Shown here: positions 8,459 through 18,045 of the stretch, in pieces
How positions within the stretch are numbered: the first letter of the stretch is position 1
Layout: each line of letters opens with the position of its first letter
From: RYN-230 sp963704995
GTDB lineage: Bacteria; Actinomycetota; Actinomycetes; Streptosporangiales; Streptosporangiaceae
DNA: 64,000 nucleotides
NCBI GenBank assembly: GCA_963704995.1
Contig: CAVPIM010000009.1
Coordinates: 682,001-746,000 of the forward strand
Reading direction: 5' to 3'
The notes under the pieces: generated by a model
Seen by the model: the letters and a program-made list of their open reading frames with translations, nothing else
Told to the model about the DNA's origin: nothing
Database searches by the model: none
Position numbers and translations under genes: made by a program

Positions 8459-9415
8459 TTAACTGCTGATGGATTCGGGGGGTGAGGGACGGTGGGGGCT
8501 GCGGGCGGAGAGGTGCTTCGCGCCGTCGTGGAGGGCAGCCAGGATGACCGCCACCGAGGGGCGGCGGACGCTGGCCGTCCGGGCCACCGCGTAGACGTCG
8601 CGGGCCGCGTCCGAGCCGGGCAGGTCACGCACTACGACCCGGCCTTCGCCGGCGGCCAGGGCCAGGCGCGGCACGGCGGCCACCCCGATGCCCCTGGACA
8701 CCAGGGACAGGATGGTGCCCAGGCCCTCGAACTCCCAGGGCATGGCGGGCGCACCCCCGGCGGCGGCCAGCAGCCGGTCCACGGCCACGCGGGAGGGCTC
8801 GCCCGCGGGGGCGGCCATCCACCGGCTCGTCTCGCTGAGCCGGCGCAGGTCGACCGGCTCGGCCGGGTCAGCGAGCGGATGGCCGCGCGGCACGACCAGG
8901 ACCAGCGGGTCGCGCACCAGATGGTAGAACTGCAGCACGCCCGCCCCGGTGCTGGTGAGCCGGCCGGTCCAGTCATCGACCAGGGCCACCTCGACCTCAC
9001 CCCAGCGGACCGAGCTGAGTCCCTCATCCTTCTGGGTCTGTCTCAGCAGCAGGGTCAGCCCCGGATGGGCCCGCAGGCTGCGGGCCAGTGCGGGCGCGAA
9101 CGCAGCCGCCGCGGTCGGGAAGGCGGCCACCGAGACCCGGCCGGTGGGCTCGCGCTCCTGCGCGGACAGATCCGCCTCGGCCTCCTCCACCTGGGCCAGG
9201 ATGCGCTCCGCGTGCGCGGCGAGCCGGACGCCCGCGTCGGTGAGCTCGGCCGACCGCGCGGTCCGGTCGAGCAGGATCACGCCCGCCTCGCGTTCCAGGG
9301 TGGCCAGTTGCTGGGACACCGCGGACGGGGTATAGCCGAGGGCGGCCGCTGTGGCGGCGATCGTTCCCCGGGCGGCGAATTCCTTGAGCAGCCGCAGCCG
9401 ATGCAGATCCAGCAT
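8459..9415 (-). CDS. LysR-family transcriptional regulator
   Basis: 318 residues. The N-terminal winged helix-turn-helix is unmistakable (MLDLHRLRLLKEFAARGTI, then AAALGYTPSAVSQQLATLE), followed by the linker helix. The C-terminal half is a periplasmic-binding-like effector domain (VSVAAFPTAAAAFAPALARS). It is transcribed divergently from the aminotransferase gene across a 184-base spacer, the usual arrangement for a LysR protein controlling its neighbour. Control of the aminotransferase is therefore likely; the effector is unknown. Confidence 0.92.
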   Translation of the reverse strand: MLDLHRLRLLKEFAARGTIAATAAALGYTPSAVSQQLATLEREAGVILLDRTARSAELTDAGVRLAAHAERILAQVEEAEADLSAQEREPTGRVSVAAFPTAAAAFAPALARSLRAHPGLTLLLRQTQKDEGLSSVRWGEVEVALVDDWTGRLTSTGAGVLQFYHLVRDPLVLVVPRGHPLADPAEPVDLRRLSETSRWMAAPAGEPSRVAVDRLLAAAGGAPAMPWEFEGLGTILSLVSRGIGVAAVPRLALAAGEGRVVVRDLPGSDAARDVYAVARTASVRRPSVAVILAALHDGAKHLSARSPHRPSPPESISS

Positions 9416-9599
9416 AAGTTCAAGTTACCCTCCACAACAGATATAGAAGCTTGCGCTAATGCATAACCACAGGCATGCTGGTCAGAGCAGTCGAAGGGTC
9501 AACAAAAGGCCCTCGCCTACGCTGCCCACTGAGTGGCGCAATGCGGCGCCCGAATTGCCCCAAATAGGCGCCCCATTCCCAATCTAGGAGTCGAGAGCC

Positions 9600-11025
9600 A
9601 TGTCCATGGCTGGCGCAGCCATGCCATCTGCCCTGCCCGCGAAACCCTCCGGCCCGGTCGCCCCGCCGCCGCCCGCCAGCCCCAAGGTGACGACCGCGCC
9701 GGCCGCTGCCCGTCTCCGCCCCGGTCACTCCCTTCCCGGCCGCGGTCCCCCCGTCCCGGCTCGCCCTGGCCCCCATCCCGGTATCGGCCACGCTGGCCGC
9801 CAACGAGACCCTGGCCCGGAAGCGGCGGGCGGGCGAGACCGTGCTGCCGCTGGCCTTCGGCGAGGCCGGGCTGCCGGCCCACCCCCTGCTCATCCGGGCG
9901 CTGGCCGAGGCGAGCGCCGGCAACACCTACGGCCCGGTGGCCGGCCTGCCTGAGCTGCGCGAGGCCGCGGCCGGGTACTGGACCCGCCGCGGCACGCCGA
10001 CCGGGCCGGCCAGCGTGGTCTGCGGCCCGGGCAGCAAGGCGCTGCTGTTCGGGTTGCTGCTGGCCATCGGCGCGGACGTCGCCGTGCCGCAGCCCAGCTG
10101 GGTCAGCTACGCCGCCCAGGCCAGCATGCTCGGGGTGCAGGCCCACTTCGTGCCGGTGCCGCCGGGCGAGGGCGGCGTCTGCGAGGCCGCGGGCCTGGCG
10201 GCCACGGTGATCGCGGCCCAGCGGGCCGGCCGCCGGATCGGCGCCGTGGTGGTGACGCTGCCGGACAACCCGACCGGCAGGCTGGCCCGCCCGGCCAGCG
10301 TGCACGCCCTCTGCCAGGTCGCCGCCGAGCACGACCTGATCATCATCGCCGACGAGATCTACCGCGACCTCGTACACGACCCGGACCAGGCCTTCGCCAG
10401 CCCGGTCCTGTTCGCGCCGGAGCGGACCGTGGTCACCACCGCGCTCAGCAAGAGCCTGGCCCTGGGCGGCTGGCGGATCGGCGCGGCGCGGCTGCCCGAC
10501 AGCGGGATCGGGCTCGCCCTGCGGGACCGGCTGGTCGGGATCGGCAGCGAGATCTGGTCCGCCCCGTCGCTGCCGATCCAGCACGCCGCGTCCCTCGCCT
10601 TCGACGAGCCGGCCGAGCTCACCGAGCGGGTGGCCCGCAGCCGGGTCCTGCACGCGGAGGTGGCCGCGGTGGTGGCCGACCGGTTCGCCGCCGCCGGGCT
10701 GCTGGTGCCCGCGCCGCAGGCCGCGTTCTACCTGTATCCCGATTTCGCGCCCTGGCGCGAGCACCTGCGCAGCACCCGCGGCATCAGCAACGGTGCCGAC
10801 CTGGCCACGCACCTGCTGCACTGCTACGGCATGGGCGTGCTGCCCGCGAGCGCGTTCGGCGAGGAGCCGTCGGCGCTGCGGGTGCGGGTGGCCACCGCGA
10901 TGCTCTACGGCGAGACCGACGAGCAGCGCGAGCGGGCCCTGCGCTCCGATGACCCGGTGACCCTGCCCTGGATCGCGGCCGCGCTGGACCGGATCGAGGA
11001 GGTCCTGGCCAGCCTCGCGCCGTAG
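9600..11025 (+). CDS. PLP-dependent class I/II aminotransferase (frame change near 9.69-9.76 kb)
   Basis: Fold-type I aminotransferase. Visible blocks are FGEAGLP, NTYGPVAGLPELREA, the substrate/PLP region VTLPDNPTGR, IIADEIYRDL (Asp/Tyr contacts), and TTALSKSLALGGWRIGAAR with the PLP-binding Lys. The homologous N-terminus (PVSATLAANETLARKRRAG) is read in the same frame as the main ORF but has no start codon upstream of GTG 9841. The ATG at 9600, with AGGAG nine bases away, opens a different frame. The two join only through a single indel, possibly in the six-C run at 9747-9752. Substrate specificity (aspartate, branched or aromatic) is not determinable. It is likely controlled by the divergent LysR protein. 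Confidence 0.82.
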
Positions 11026-11079
11026 CCCAGTCTCACGTCGCAGGACGCTCGCGCGCCGCAGGACCCGCGGTTAACCTGC

Positions 11080-13251
11080 TCATTTGCGGAATCTCACGGC
11101 CAGGATCGGGGAGTAGCCGTAGGGGTAGGCGGAGCCGGACTTGACGAGGTTGGCCTCGAAGTAGATGGGGTTGTTGGCCGGCAGCGTGGACCGGAGGGTG
11201 ATCCTGAATGTGGCGATGCCCCGCGCGTTGGTCAGCGCGGACACCGGGGTCATGCCGGAGTAGCCCTTGTTGATGTACGCCTCGCTGTTCACCGTGCCGC
11301 CCTGGCCGTAGATGACCTGGCCGAGGTACACGGGCACGCTCGCGGCCCGCACCCGCTGGTCGAGCCGGTTGACGATCTCGGCGTGCACGGTAAAGGTCTG
11401 GCCCCGGGTGACCGGCTGGTTGATGGTGGACGGCAGCAGCACCACCCGCCACACGCTGGCCACGTACGCGCCGGTCCGGCTGACCGTCGGCGGCTCGTGA
11501 GAGAAGGCCAGGACCTGGAACCCGTTGCCGATCGAGGGCATGGCGAAGGAACTCGGCGCCTGGATCGTGTACCGGGCCCGCTGATGAGGGCCCAGCGTGC
11601 CGGGACCGTGGATCTGGCGCCAGAACGCCGTCATCGACATGCCGTCCTCGATGGTGAACGAGGGCCGGACCCGGCGGCCGGAGTTGTTGGTCACCGACAC
11701 GGTCATCTGGTCCACGGTGGCCAGCTGCCCGGTGGTGCGCACCGACAGGATGGACATGTTCAGCGGGCTGGGGCTGGTCAGCGCGGCGAGGACGGCCAGC
11801 ATGCAGGAGGCCGCCGCGCCGCCGGCGACCCATTTCCAGTGCCGCCAGGAAGCCGAGAGCGGAGGGCGCTGCGTGGTTGCGGCGGCGGCCACCGCCGCCG
11901 GGATCAGCATGACCAGGTAGCTGCCGAAGGACCGGGTGGCGAAGAACAGCACGATCGAGGGGAGCAGGAAGGCAGCCGGCTTGAGCACCGGGTAGGTGGC
12001 CAGGTAGCAGGCCAGCAGGCCCAGCAAGATCACGATGGCCGCGGAGTTGTAGGCCTGCAGCGACCCGCCGCCGATCGGCAGCGACAGGCTGAGGCTGACC
12101 AGTCCCTGGCCTGCCGGCACGCTCTGTGCGGTGACCGGGGTGAGGATCCCGCTGAGCCATCCGCGGGGTGAGTTCAGCAGGTAGGGCAGGTTGGGGACCA
12201 GGAACGCCACGGCGGCGATGCCCAGGTAGCGCAGGCCGTCGCGGAGTCCCTGGGCCCAGTCACGCAGCCGCCGGGATTCCATCACGATGCCGGCCACCAC
12301 GAACGGGAGGATCAGCCAGGGGGTCTGCTTGACCGCCATGGCCAGGCCCATCAGGACCGGGCCGCGCCAGGCGGCGGGACCGCGGGTCCAGGCGAACCGG
12401 TCCCAGCCCGCCGCCGCACCGATCAGCAGCGGCATGAACAGGAAGTCGGTGACGCCGCCGACCGCATAGCCGGTGAACACGTCGAGGCTGACCACGACGG
12501 CCGCGAGGGGCGCCAGCTTCCTGGGCAGCACCGCGTAGAGCACCATCGCGCCGAGCGCCCAGGCCGCGATGTCGGTCCAGACCGCGGCCTGGGTGGTGAT
12601 GCCCATCGCGAGCAGCGGCAGGTACTCCTCGAAGGCGAGGGCCGGGTAGGACAGCTTCGTGATCGGCTGGCCGTTCAGCAGGAAGGTGTAGCCGTTCGGC
12701 GAGACATGGAAGAGCGGGAACGCGGCCGCCATGGAGTGCAGGTACGGGTTGATGCCGTGCAGCGCCAGCTGGGCCGCGTACTGGTCAAAGGCGATCTCGT
12801 CGGTGCCGTAGTCGGGAGCACTGTAGATCTGGAAGTACGACCAGATGGCCAGGGCGATGATCACGGCCGCCAGGACCAGCAGGTCGATCTGGCGCTGGCG
12901 GCGGCTGGCCAGCGCGCCCCGGGGCAGCCACGCCGTGACGACGGCCAGCAGCCCGGTCAGGCCGAGGAGAACGACCGGCAGGGCCACCCAGGTCCCGTAC
13001 GTCAGGTAGCCGGCCAGCCGGAACGACCAGGTCAGGATGAAGACCGCGGCCAGCGTCCGCAGGGCCCGCTCGGTCCAGGCCGCCGCCTCACCGTCGGGCT
13101 CGCCGAGGCTCCGCCAGCCGGCCGGGGCGGCCGTGATGAGCGTGCGCCGGCCGGGCAGGCGGCCGGGCACGGTCGCCAGCAGCCCGGGCAGCCAGCCTGG
13201 GCCAGCTCCCCCGGGGCCCGTCGATCGGTGCCGTCCGGCTGGGATGCTCAT
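11080..13251 (-). CDS. polytopic membrane protein with GT-C-like fold and C-terminal extracytoplasmic beta domain
   Basis: 723 residues. Residues 65-470 contain about eleven membrane helices. The first loop carries an acidic motif (YSAPDYGTDEIAFDQYAAQ), reminiscent of polyprenol-phosphate-sugar-dependent GT-C glycosyltransferases. Residues about 490-723 form a soluble extracytoplasmic region rich in beta strands (VDQMTVSVTNNSGRRVRPSF; VTRGQTFTVHAEIVNRLDQ). The gene lies 21 bases downstream of the lipoprotein propeller gene and is probably in one operon with it. Glycosyl transfer to the cell surface is an inference from fold and the acidic loop; no specific family is assigned. Confidence 0.65.
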   Translation of the reverse strand: MSIPAGRHRSTGPGGAGPGWLPGLLATVPGRLPGRRTLITAAPAGWRSLGEPDGEAAAWTERALRTLAAVFILTWSFRLAGYLTYGTWVALPVVLLGLTGLLAVVTAWLPRGALASRRQRQIDLLVLAAVIIALAIWSYFQIYSAPDYGTDEIAFDQYAAQLALHGINPYLHSMAAAFPLFHVSPNGYTFLLNGQPITKLSYPALAFEEYLPLLAMGITTQAAVWTDIAAWALGAMVLYAVLPRKLAPLAAVVVSLDVFTGYAVGGVTDFLFMPLLIGAAAGWDRFAWTRGPAAWRGPVLMGLAMAVKQTPWLILPFVVAGIVMESRRLRDWAQGLRDGLRYLGIAAVAFLVPNLPYLLNSPRGWLSGILTPVTAQSVPAGQGLVSLSLSLPIGGGSLQAYNSAAIVILLGLLACYLATYPVLKPAAFLLPSIVLFFATRSFGSYLVMLIPAAVAAAATTQRPPLSASWRHWKWVAGGAAASCMLAVLAALTSPSPLNMSILSVRTTGQLATVDQMTVSVTNNSGRRVRPSFTIEDGMSMTAFWRQIHGPGTLGPHQRARYTIQAPSSFAMPSIGNGFQVLAFSHEPPTVSRTGAYVASVWRVVLLPSTINQPVTRGQTFTVHAEIVNRLDQRVRAASVPVYLGQVIYGQGGTVNSEAYINKGYSGMTPVSALTNARGIATFRITLRSTLPANNPIYFEANLVKSGSAYPYGYSPILAVRFRK

Positions 13252-13272
13252 TGCCTCGCAGCCTGCGCGCGG

Positions 13273-14172
13273 CTAGGCCGCGAAGACCTGGATGTTGCCA
13301 TAGGTAGCTGTCCCCACCAGGTCGTAGAGCTGGGCTCCGCTGGAGGAGACGAGCACCCCGACACAGTTGCTCGGCGCCGGCAGCACCTTGCGGACCGCCT
13401 CGGTCGCGGTGCTCACGTCGGCAATGTTGGACACGCCATCGGCGTCCTTCAGGACGTACAGCGAATTGCCATCCGGGCTGATCGTGATGGACTCGGCCGT
13501 GTCTTCCTTGGTTACGGCCTTGAACTTGGCGACGACCTTGCCCCCGGTGACGTCGATCTGGTCCACGAGCCCGCTGGGCTCCAGCGCGTACAGGGTGTTC
13601 TGCTGGGGGTTCGGGACCACGGAGACGGCGTCGGACGGCATGGGGACGCTGCCCAGGATCCGCCCGGCGCGGGAGCCCACGATGGTCACGCTGGCGGCCG
13701 AGGCCGTGCCGTTCAGCACGTAGAACGTGGTCCCGTCGCTGCCCACCACGACTTCGCGGGCGGGGGCGGGCAAGGGCACGGTCTTGGTCACTTTCCCGGT
13801 GCCGGAGAGGAGTTCCAGGGCACCCGACCGGCTGGTGCCCAGGGCCAGGCCGATGACACCGGTGGACGTCTCGGCCACCGAGCGCGCCGCGGAACTGACC
13901 GACACGCTGCCGGTGAGGCGGCCGGTCGAGGAGTCCATCTCGAACAGGCCCAGGCTGGACCGGCCCGCCAGCATCCATATGGAGCCGTTCGCCTGCGGCT
14001 GTGTGGCGGAGATGAGATTCCCGGGTGCCCGCAGGATGCGCTCCGGGACCGCGCTGACCGCGGCCGCGCCGTTCGCCTTCGCCGGGTGATTGCTTCCTGA
14101 GCAGGCTGCGACGGCCAGGGCCGCCGCGGTGAGCCCGATGAGCGCTGTGGTGCGCCGCGCCGCACTCGCCAT
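13273..14172 (-). CDS. lipoprotein with YncE-like beta-propeller repeats
   Basis: 299 residues. A lipoprotein signal (LAVAACSG) places the lipidated Cys near residue 24, so the mature protein sits on the outer face of the membrane. The rest shows repeated strand motifs such as VVVGSDGTTFYVLNG, VVPNPQQNTLYALE and ITISPDGNSLYVLKDADG, typical of YncE/lactonase-type propellers. No catalytic residues can be assigned. It precedes and is probably co-transcribed with the GT-C-like membrane protein, so a structural or sensing role at that complex is possible. Confidence 0.8.
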   Translation of the reverse strand: MASAARRTTALIGLTAAALAVAACSGSNHPAKANGAAAVSAVPERILRAPGNLISATQPQANGSIWMLAGRSSLGLFEMDSSTGRLTGSVSVSSAARSVAETSTGVIGLALGTSRSGALELLSGTGKVTKTVPLPAPAREVVVGSDGTTFYVLNGTASAASVTIVGSRAGRILGSVPMPSDAVSVVPNPQQNTLYALEPSGLVDQIDVTGGKVVAKFKAVTKEDTAESITISPDGNSLYVLKDADGVSNIADVSTATEAVRKVLPAPSNCVGVLVSSSGAQLYDLVGTATYGNIQVFAA

Positions 14173-14251
14173 ATCCGGTTTCCTTCCAATTCACGCGACA
14201 TGGGGAATCGCGATAGCGGTTTATCGAGGGGCAACGGAGGGCGTGAACACG

Positions 14252-14282
14252 TCGCGGGACCGGCTGCGCGCCGGTCCCGCGA
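14252..14282 (-). terminator. perfect 12-bp stem hairpin
   Basis: tcgcgggaccgg and ccggtcccgcga form a perfect 12-base-pair stem with a seven-base loop (ctgcgcg). It lies a few bases beyond the stop of the 232-residue secreted protein gene on the minus strand, as expected for its terminator. It also sits upstream of the lipoprotein operon on the same strand. Confidence 0.8.
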
Positions 14283-14289
14283 CCTGGGT

Positions 14290-14988
14290 TCAGCGGCTGA
14301 TGAAGGTCAGCCAGCGCGGAGCCAGGACCCCGATCCCGGCCGGGGACTGCCCGGCGGGAGCGAGGAACAGGCTGGTGAGAACGTCCCGGGCTCCGTGCCT
14401 GGTGCCGGAGGCCACAGCCGGCCGGCCACCTTCATCCCCTGGCGCCAGCACGACGAAGTCCTCGCCGGATCCCTTGAAGCTGATCACCGCCGAGTAATGA
14501 CCCACTGGGGAGCCGGTGAACGCGAAGGTCGTGCCGTTCCACAACGCGACCCGCTCACCAGGCTTGATGAGGAACCCGGAGATGGTCAGGGTGAGCGAGT
14601 GCCCGAAAGTCCCGGTGTAGGCGTGGCCGTTGACCGCGATGCCGACCCCGACCCCGCAGACGGCGCGGTAGCCGGGATGGCCGGCGTCGCCGATACCCGA
14701 CACGGAGGGCGCGGTGATGCTGATCTGGACCGTGGTCGCGAAGGTCCCGGGCGGCACGGTCAGAGCGACCTTGCACCCGTTGATCCCGACCGGGCCGATG
14801 ACGCCACCACCCGGCCCGATGGACGCGACGGCGACAACGGTCTGGTAACCGCCGGGAGCCGGAGGCGGGGGCGGCGGGCCGTAAGCCAGGGCGGGGAGTT
14901 GCCCGGCATAGGCGATGGCCAGCGTGGCGGCCCCCAGCGCCACGGCGGCCAGTGTCTGTGCTAGGTGAGTCCGCAGTGCATACGGCAT
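14290..14988 (-). CDS. secreted hypothetical protein
   Basis: 232 residues. The N-terminus (TLAAVALGAATLAIAYAGQL) is a signal peptide or anchor, followed by a Pro-rich run (PPPPPPAP). The remaining domain is strand-rich and contains a Cys pair (GINGCKVALTVPPGTF and YRAVCGVGVGI). A GGGAG ribosome site precedes the ATG by about ten bases. I do not recognise the family. It is transcribed alone, ending in a strong hairpin, and lies between envelope-associated genes. Confidence 0.6.
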   Translation of the reverse strand: MPYALRTHLAQTLAAVALGAATLAIAYAGQLPALAYGPPPPPPAPGGYQTVVAVASIGPGGGVIGPVGINGCKVALTVPPGTFATTVQISITAPSVSGIGDAGHPGYRAVCGVGVGIAVNGHAYTGTFGHSLTLTISGFLIKPGERVALWNGTTFAFTGSPVGHYSAVISFKGSGEDFVVLAPGDEGGRPAVASGTRHGARDVLTSLFLAPAGQSPAGIGVLAPRWLTFISR

Positions 14989-15290
14989 GACCAGAATCTC
15001 CCACTCTCAGGCTCTAGGAATTGGTTCTGCCCCCATACATTCGCTAGCCGATCGTAACAGAATGACTACTTTGAGTCACCACTCTCGGCGTAAGTTATCC
15101 GGCCCGAAACAGAAAGCACGCCCTGGTGACTGGTGCGCACCGGGTCATAGCGGCCGGCCGCAGTTAAAGCTGACGGTACCGGGCTCTGCGGGCGGTAAAG
15201 CGCCGTGATGGGCCTACCGGCCTTCGGGGGCCAACTCGGGCTTTTCAGGAAACGCGGGACGCGCCTTTACCAGGCGACCGGGAACGAATT
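14989..15290. other. intergenic region without a supported gene
   Basis: About 300 bases, locally lower in GC near 15000-15110. They probably contain the promoter of the secreted protein on the minus strand. Open frames here lack ribosome sites and homology-like patterns. I see no RNA gene. Confidence 0.5.
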
Positions 15291-16103
15291 CTAAAGGTCG
15301 AGGCCCGCGTGCGCGGCAGCTTCGGCCAGAGGCGCCAATTGCGGGCGCTTGGGCGGTATTCCGTCGCCGGAGGAACGGCCGCGGATCCGCCGGGCCAGCC
15401 AGGGCGCGGCGTGCACCCGGACCCAGCGGGCATCCAGCCGCCGCTCGGACACCCAGCCCGCCGCCGCGGAGCGGGGCACCCGGTCCAGTGGCGGCCAGGG
15501 CTCGCGCCAGTCCTCGTCCGCGGGCACCCCCATGACCTCGCAGGCCCGCAGGGCCACCCGGCGGTGACCGTCCGCGGTGAGGTGCAGCCGGTCGGCACTC
15601 CAGGCGCGCGGATCGCGCAGCACGTTCATCGACCACAGGTCGACCACCTGGCACTGGTGCCGGTCGGCGATGGCCCGCAGGTGCATGTTGAACGCCGCAA
15701 CCTTGCCGCGGATCAGCCGCAGGACGGGGAACCGGGGATCGAAGCCGGTGAACATGAGCACCGGGCAGCCCGCCTGGAGCACGGTCCGGATCACCTCGTC
15801 GAACGACTCGGCCAGCGTGTCCGGGTCGGCCCCGGGGCGGAGCATGTCGTTGCCGCCCGCGGCGATGCTGACCAGGTCCGGCCGGAACGCGATGGCCTGC
15901 GGGACCTGCTCCTGCGCGATCTCGCTCAAGACCTTGCCGCGGATGGCCAGGTTCGCGTAGCACAGGCCCGGCTGGAGCGCCGCGAGGTGCTCCGCGAAGC
16001 GGTCCGCCCAGCCGCGGTAGCCGCCGCCCACGGCGGTCGCATCGTCGAGGCCTTCGGTGAAACTGTCCCCGACCGCAACATAGGAGCGAATCTCCATGGT
16101 CAC
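15291..16103 (-). CDS. SGNH/GDSL-type hydrolase
   Basis: Esterase/lipase-like hydrolase of the SGNH superfamily, about 270 residues. The family blocks are present in order: GDSFTEG (nucleophilic Ser), the block II Gly region, AAGGNDMLRPG (oxyanion Asn) and DRLHLTADGHRRVA (catalytic Asp and His). GTG at 16103 follows AGGAGG by about five bases; ATG at 16097 is the alternative. There is no clear signal peptide, so it is probably cytosolic. It lies downstream of a strong terminator, so it has its own promoter. Substrate unknown. Confidence 0.9.
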   Translation of the reverse strand: MTMEIRSYVAVGDSFTEGLDDATAVGGGYRGWADRFAEHLAALQPGLCYANLAIRGKVLSEIAQEQVPQAIAFRPDLVSIAAGGNDMLRPGADPDTLAESFDEVIRTVLQAGCPVLMFTGFDPRFPVLRLIRGKVAAFNMHLRAIADRHQCQVVDLWSMNVLRDPRAWSADRLHLTADGHRRVALRACEVMGVPADEDWREPWPPLDRVPRSAAAGWVSERRLDARWVRVHAAPWLARRIRGRSSGDGIPPKRPQLAPLAEAAAHAGLDL

Positions 16104-16210
16104 GTGCCCTCCTACTCCTCCCACCCATTGTGCGCCGCGACCCGCGGCGGCCTGCCCGGCGACCCGTGCTTAAGGGGAGCCCGTGCTTCTGAGGGGTGGT
16201 GCAGTGATCA

Positions 16211-16250
16211 GGCTGCTGGTGACGGCGCCGGAGCACCGTCACCAGCAGCC
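16211..16250 (-). terminator. strong 15-bp stem hairpin
   Basis: ggctgctggtgacgg and ccgtcaccagcagcc form a perfect 15-base-pair stem around a ten-base loop. It lies about 50 bases beyond the stop of the small LCP-like ORF on the minus strand. It therefore ends the LCP transcript and insulates the SGNH hydrolase. Confidence 0.85.
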
Positions 16251-16298
16251 CACCGACCGCTTGGACTCAGCGGGGCGCGGCCGGGGCCTAAGGGAGGG

Positions 16299-16445
16299 TT
16301 ACCTCTTGTGATCCACGTGCGCGTTCGCGAACATCACCGGCATCCGCCCGATGCCCGCCGCGACGTGGTTGATGTACACGTAACCACCGACCACCATGCC
16401 GGCGACCGCCACGAGCACGGCCAGGGACGCGAGAACGATGCGCAC
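16299..16445 (-). CDS. 48-residue LCP-like N-terminal membrane fragment
   Basis: A short ORF starts at GTG 16445 with AAGGAGG five bases upstream, directly behind the LCP gene (13-base gap). It encodes one membrane helix and a short tail. The segment GGYVYINHVAAGIGRMPV matches the equivalent segment GGYVFVNHLAGSIQRIPV of the neighbouring LCP protein. It stops 15 residues later, before the catalytic domain. It is either the decayed head of a third LCP paralogue or a retained small membrane protein. The intact ribosome site and clean stop keep the second option open. Confidence 0.6.
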   Translation of the reverse strand: MRIVLASLAVLVAVAGMVVGGYVYINHVAAGIGRMPVMFANAHVDHKR

Positions 16446-16457
16446 GGAGCCTCCTTC

Positions 16458-17518
16458 TTACTGCGGTGCCGCGGGTGTCACGGTGAACGGGTAACGCCTG
16501 GCGAACGCCGAGATCGAGTCCTGCCTGATCGCCGCCCAGAACTGGCGGGTGATCGCGCGATCGAGGCGCACCTGCCCCTTCCTCATGTGGACCGGCGCGG
16601 TGACGTAGTCGGTCGAGCCGGTCAGGTGCGCGGACCTCCTTGGCCAGGTGCACGATCTCGGAGGTGGTGAAGTTGCTGTCCACGGTCAGCATGCTGATCA
16701 GCGCGTGGAGCACCCGGTACATGGTCACCGGGTTAGACAGCAGGTGCTGGAACTCGATCTTGCGGATCACGGCCCGCATCAGGCTCTGCTGGCGCAGCAC
16801 CCGGCCTTCCTGGGTCAGGGACGGCTGCCGCGCATAATCTCAGGGCCTGGAGCCCATTCAGGTGATTGACCCCGACATGGAATACATGCCCGAAACTGCT
16901 CGTCGCCTCGGGAGAGTGACATCTACCCCGCCCATGGCGTTGACGACCCGGTCCACATGGGCGAAATCGATCCGGGCATAGTGGTTGATCTGCACGTGCG
17001 TCAGGTTCTCGACCGTGCGCACCAGCAGGTCGGGCCCGCCGAACTTCAGCGCGTTCTGGAGCTCCGTCCGGCCATGGCCAGGAACGCGGACGATGGACTG
17101 CGGCGGGAATGGAGACCACACCGCCCGAGTAGCCCGACGGCGTTGACGTGCAGCAGCATGATCAGGCCGCTGGTGGAGTTCGCGGGTGCCGACATCGCCC
17201 CGGTGGGCCCGATCCCCTGCCGGTAATGAGCACGGTCATCGCGCCGCCGTATTCGGTAGCCAGCCGGTTGGCTGACTCGAGCTTGGTGAACTTCACCGGG
17301 ATCCGCTGGATGCTGCCGGCCAGGTGGTTAACGAAGACATAGCCACCGATGGCAACAGCGCCGACCAGCACCACGAATGAGGTCAGCGACACCAGGGCGA
17401 TACGCAGGCCGCGTCGCCTGCGCTGGGTGGGCCGCCCCTCCCCACCGCCCGCCGCCCAGCTCGGGCTCATTGAATCGCCATGATCCGCCGGATCATTCTG
17501 ATTGGAAATGTCGGACAT
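16458..17518 (-). pseudogene. LytR-CpsA-Psr (LCP) family protein, multiply frameshifted
   Basis: LCP enzymes transfer polyprenyl-linked glycans to the wall. Pieces appear in order across three frames: a cytosolic head and membrane helix (ALVSLTSFVVLVGAVAIGGY), IPVKFTKLESANR, GAMTVLITGRGSG, then SIVRVPGHGRTELQNALKFG, VENLTHVQINHYARIDFAHV, NAMGGVDVTLP, HLNGLQALR, RQQSLMRAVIRKIEFQ and a C-terminal RRYPFTVTPAAPQ before the stop at 16458. Reconstruction gives about 350 residues, the normal size, so little is missing, but at least four frame changes are needed. Start ATG is 17518. It sits at the edge of the glycan cluster, which suits attachment of that polymer to the wall. More breaks here than elsewhere suggest true decay or a very poor consensus. 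Confidence 0.75.
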
Positions 17519-17750
17519 TGCTATTTGCCCCCCTTTGCGTCCACCCGCCATGCACCCCGCTGAGGTAGAAGTATCCGCCTGCCGTGACCGCGCCGATCAG
17601 CACCACGAACGAGGCCAGCGTCACGAGGACGATACGCAGGCCGCGCCGCCTGCGCCTCGCGGGCCGAGGCACCTGCGGATCGGTCGCCGGGTGCGCGCTA
17701 AATCGAATCTCCGCGTTTCGCCGGACCATTCCAGCCGGGATGTCGGACAT
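17493..17750 (-). pseudogene. truncated LCP-like N-terminus
   Basis: 85 residues starting MSDIPAG. A basic stretch (PRPARRRRRGLRIVLVTLAS) precedes a membrane helix (FVVLIGAVTAGGYFYLSG). This parallels the head of the downstream LCP gene (RRRRGLRIALVSLTSFVVLV). Homology stops after about 65 residues at a junction near 17555 and the frame ends inside the start of the next LCP gene. It looks like the remnant of a tandem paralogue lost by recombination. Translation of a small membrane protein cannot be excluded. Confidence 0.6.
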
Positions 17751-18045
17751 GACGACCTGGTCCCCCCTTGTATCCGCATGCTGTACGCCTCGCCCGGCGA
17801 GAGATGCGACTATGCCGAATTTCTAAGTGATTCAACGGCTAACCGTGACGGCCGCCGAACCACTGCCTGCTGTACTTCAAATTACAACGAATAATGTATC
17901 CCACATAGTAAGCGAAGGCCAGTTGGGGCTGGCTGCAACATGCCGTTACACAATTGGGTAGATTTGCGAATAACGAGATGCTGGGCAACGGTTCGCCTAA
18001 TTCATCGGGCTTGGACGAACTGTTACCATAAGCAGCGATCTTCTT
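17751..18045. other. AT-richer intergenic region, probable promoter of the LCP unit
   Basis: About 295 bases with lower GC than the flanks, between two minus-strand units. No supported gene. It is the likely control region for the LCP fragments. I see no clear operator. Confidence 0.4.

Noticed and set aside
11383..14100. Long plus-strand frames opposite the membrane and lipoprotein genes
   Set aside because: Composition is shadow-like (Arg, Gly, His, Gln rich) and the minus-strand genes have clear signal, helix and repeat features.
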